From NCBI GenBank assembly GCA_017522745.1, contig JAFWYI010000266.1:1-6910 (forward strand): 6,910 bases of DNA. Reading direction: 5' to 3'. The notes below the pieces were generated by a model, which was given only the letters and a program-made list of their open reading frames with translations, made no database searches and had not been told where the DNA came from. Below, one piece after another: positions 5,304-6,910 of the stretch. Origin of the DNA: Mailhella sp. (GTDB lineage: Bacteria > Desulfobacterota > Desulfovibrionia > Desulfovibrionales > Desulfovibrionaceae). Position 1 is the stretch's first letter. The number at the start of each line of letters is the position of its first letter. The translations under genes and the position numbers were made by a program.

Positions 5304-6542
5304 ATGAAAGCTCGCATCAGCCTGCCTACTCAGATGGCAATAGGCATGGGCCTCGGCATCATCGCCGGTATGATCGCCCCCGACATGGGCAGCACCTTCA
5401 AGCCTCTTGGTCAGCTGTTCATCAACCTTATCCGCATGGTCGTCGTGCCGCTGGTCCTCCGCACCATCGTTGCCGGCTCCGCTTCCGTGGGTGACATCAA
5501 CAAGCTCGGCCGCGTTGCCTCCAAGACCCTGATCTACTACTTCGGCACCACCGCCGTGGCCGTTGTGCTGGGCCTCCTCTTCGCCAACATCTTCACCCCC
5601 GGCGAAGGCCTCAACATCGCTACCGAAGGCCTCAAGGCCAAGTCCGCTACTCCCCCCAAGATGGTCGACGTGTTCCTGAACATCATTCCCCTGAACCCCA
5701 TCGACGCTATGGGCAAGGGCAACATGCTCCAGGTCATCTTCTTCGCCATGCTGTTCGGCTTCGGCCTCTCCGCCGTTGGCGAACGCGGCAAGACCGTGTA
5801 CGCCTTCTTCGACGGTGCCGCTGAAACCATGATCAAGGTCACCAACATGGTCATGATCTACGCCCCCGTCGGCGTGTTCGGCCTCATCGCCTTCACCGTG
5901 GCCAACCACGGTGCCTCTGTGCTGCTGCCCCTCATCAAGGTCATCGGCGTCATGTACGTGGCCTGCCTCGTGCATGTGGCCGTGTGCTATCTGCCCCTCG
6001 TGCGTGTTTCCGGCGTCTCCATCGGAACCTTCTTCAAGTTCCTCTCCGCTCCTCTGATGATCGCCTTCACCACCTGCTCCTCTGCCGCCGCTCTGGCCAC
6101 CACCCTCATCCAGACTCAGAAGATGGGCGCCTCCAAGCCCGTGGCCTCCTTCTCTCTGCCTCTCGGCAACACCATCAACATGGACGGCACCGCCGTTTAC
6201 ATGGGCGTGGTCGCCATCTTCGTGGCCGAAATCTACGGTATCCCCATGCCCTTCGATAAGCAGTTCCAGGTGCTCGCCACCGGTATCCTCGCTTCCATCG
6301 GTTCCGTGGGCGTGCCCGGTGCCGGCCTCATCATGAGCACCATCGTGTTCACTCAGGTGGGCATCCCGCTCGAAGGTATCGCCATCATCGCCGGTATCGA
6401 CCGCGTGATGGACATGGCCCGTACCACCATGAACGTCCTCGGCGACGCCACCGGCGCCATCGTGGTCTCCAAGTGGGAAGGCGAACTCGATCCTGAAGCT
6501 GGCGCTCGTTTCGCTGCCGAACAGGAAACTCCGGTGAAGTAA
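5304..6542 (+). CDS. dicarboxylate/amino acid:cation symporter (DAACS, GltP/DctA-like)
   Basis: This 412-residue inner-membrane carrier belongs to the GltPh/SLC1 fold family and should import glutamate, aspartate or C4-dicarboxylates with Na+ or H+. Visible marks are the Ser-rich HP1 tip TTCSSAAALATT (256-267), NMDGTA (292-297), the HP2 tip GVPGAG (336-341), and DRVMDMARTTMNVLGD (366-381). By alignment, Asp370, Arg373, Asn377 and Asp381 match GltPh Asp394, Arg397, Asn401 and Asp405, the substrate and sodium ligands. Arg373 points to an acidic substrate rather than a neutral amino acid. The frame is open from 5220, but the ATG at 5304 has GAGGAG five bases upstream and begins at the usual family N-terminus. 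Codon choice is strongly C-ending, suggesting high expression. It is monocistronic, with its own promoter region and terminator. The exact substrate cannot be read from the sequence. Confidence 0.95.
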   Translation: MKARISLPTQMAIGMGLGIIAGMIAPDMGSTFKPLGQLFINLIRMVVVPLVLRTIVAGSASVGDINKLGRVASKTLIYYFGTTAVAVVLGLLFANIFTPGEGLNIATEGLKAKSATPPKMVDVFLNIIPLNPIDAMGKGNMLQVIFFAMLFGFGLSAVGERGKTVYAFFDGAAETMIKVTNMVMIYAPVGVFGLIAFTVANHGASVLLPLIKVIGVMYVACLVHVAVCYLPLVRVSGVSIGTFFKFLSAPLMIAFTTCSSAAALATTLIQTQKMGASKPVASFSLPLGNTINMDGTAVYMGVVAIFVAEIYGIPMPFDKQFQVLATGILASIGSVGVPGAGLIMSTIVFTQVGIPLEGIAIIAGIDRVMDMARTTMNVLGDATGAIVVSKWEGELDPEAGARFAAEQETPVK

Positions 6543-6563
6543 CACCCTGAGCTAGACTTTCCG

Positions 6564-6598
6564 AAGGCCGCTGGGTTTTCCCGGCGGCCTTTTCTTTT
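6564..6598 (+). terminator. Rho-independent terminator of the symporter gene
   Basis: AAGGCCGCTGGG (6564-6575) pairs with CCCGGCGGCCTT (6580-6591) over 12 bp with a single G-U pair and a TTTT loop. It is followed by a T-rich tail (TTCTTTT, 6592-6598). It begins 21 bases after the TAA stop. The strength of the stem suggests little read-through into the next gene. Confidence 0.93.
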
Positions 6599-6688
6599 GC
6601 CCGACGGCCCCTTCCACGCGCTCACGGCACAGGAACTCCCCAGCCCCAGCCCATCCCAGCCCCGCGCCGCCCGGAGAAGGTCGTCACT

Positions 6689-6699
6689 CCCCCCCCCCC
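6689..6699 (+). repeat. run of 11 C upstream of tlyA
   Basis: Eleven consecutive C lie in a C-rich spacer, 13 bp before the candidate -35 box of tlyA. Homopolymer runs of this length can change by slippage and can also be miscounted in sequencing. No coding frame crosses it. Confidence 0.9.
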
Positions 6700-6711
6700 G
6701 GCACTTCGCGC

Positions 6712-6740
6712 TTGCCATCCCCGCGCCGTACCGCTACAAA
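6712..6740 (+). promoter_or_regulatory. candidate sigma-70 promoter of tlyA
   Basis: TTGCCA (6712-6717) and TACAAA (6735-6740) are 17 bp apart and match consensus at 5/6 and 4/6 positions. Transcription would start near 6747, right at the ribosome site, so the leader would be very short. A small inverted repeat (CCGCT/AGCGG, 6731-6749) overlaps the -10 box. Confidence 0.4.
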
Positions 6741-6760
6741 GAAAAGCGGAGGAACGTACT

Positions 6761-6910
6761 ATGATCGCCAAGGCTCGCGCCGACCAGCTCGTTTTCGATC
6801 AGGGACTTGCCGAGAGCAAGGAACAGGCCCGCCGTCTCATCATGGCAGGCAAGGTCGCTATTTTCGACGAGGAACACCCCGAACGTCAGCCCGTCATCGT
6901 GCAGAAGCCG
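6761..6910 (+). CDS. tlyA: TlyA family rRNA 2'-O-methyltransferase, N-terminal part (cut by window end)
   Basis: The first 50 residues are visible and the frame is still open at the window edge. They read as the S4 RNA-binding domain that opens TlyA proteins: Arg6-Ala-Asp-Gln-Leu, then GLAESKEQARRLIMAGKV at 15-32, the usual helix-loop that grips RNA. TlyA enzymes use S-adenosylmethionine to 2'-O-methylate cytidines of 16S and/or 23S rRNA, and some are also called haemolysin A for historical reasons. The catalytic FtsJ-like domain would lie outside the window. The start is supported by GGAGGA (6748-6753), seven bases before the ATG. Other S4 proteins (RluD-type pseudouridine synthases, Hsp15) are possible but fit this N-terminus less well. 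Confidence 0.82.
   Translation, partial: MIAKARADQLVFDQGLAESKEQARRLIMAGKVAIFDEEHPERQPVIVQKP

Noticed and set aside
5181..6545. A 454-codon open frame on the minus strand opposite the symporter
   Set aside because: It encodes a His/Asp/Gly/Glu-rich chain with no family resemblance. It is open only because the symporter has strongly biased, C-ending codons.

Overview
This 6.9 kb window looks like ordinary chromosome from a high-GC Gram-negative bacterium. It carries a signal-peptide-bearing HtrA/Deg protease for the periplasm, short intergenic regions with strong intrinsic terminators, and clear Shine-Dalgarno sites. Protein style (the TilS HHxxD..ED..LMR motif, an FmdB zinc ribbon, a type I QueF paired with YhhQ) suggests a Desulfovibrio-like desulfobacterium. 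That assignment is an impression from the sequence, not a search result. No mobile element, CRISPR array, tRNA or rRNA is visible.

Layout. The first 23 bases may be the tail of a plus-strand gene, followed by a plus-strand terminator (60-96). Bases 97-498 hold no convincing gene: they are purine-rich, then pyrimidine-rich on the same strand. A minus-strand terminator (499-543) closes the first minus-strand unit: an FmdB-type zinc-ribbon protein (2133-2414) followed by a DegP/DegQ-type protease (602-2014). An AT-rich spacer (2415-2713) separates it from a second minus-strand unit read in the order yhhQ (queuosine precursor transporter), queF (preQ0 reductase, makes preQ1), tilS (tRNA-Ile lysidine synthetase), with gaps of only 8 and 14 bp. 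A 336-bp divergent region (4968-5303) then leads to a plus-strand dicarboxylate/amino-acid:cation symporter (5304-6542) with a strong terminator. The window ends inside the N-terminal S4 domain of a TlyA-type rRNA methyltransferase (from 6761).

Best find. The yhhQ leader (about 4969-4999, minus strand) has the architecture of a class I preQ1 riboswitch. A short P1 stem is followed by a loop ending in ACAC, a six-A tail, and a CAAGG that contains the ribosome binding site and can pair with CUUG in the loop. The ligand, preQ1, is made by QueF, encoded by the second gene of the unit. This is a self-consistent feedback loop: enough preQ1 folds the pseudoknot, hides the ribosome site and lowers YhhQ synthesis. 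All three genes serve the wobble base 34 of tRNAs (queuosine or lysidine).

The symporter leader has three separate dyads: one between the -35 and -10 boxes, one perfect 7+7 bp dyad just downstream, and a two-tier dyad just before the ribosome binding site. This suggests regulated expression, with regulators unknown. I see no novel multi-gene system here; the interest lies in the regulatory sequences.
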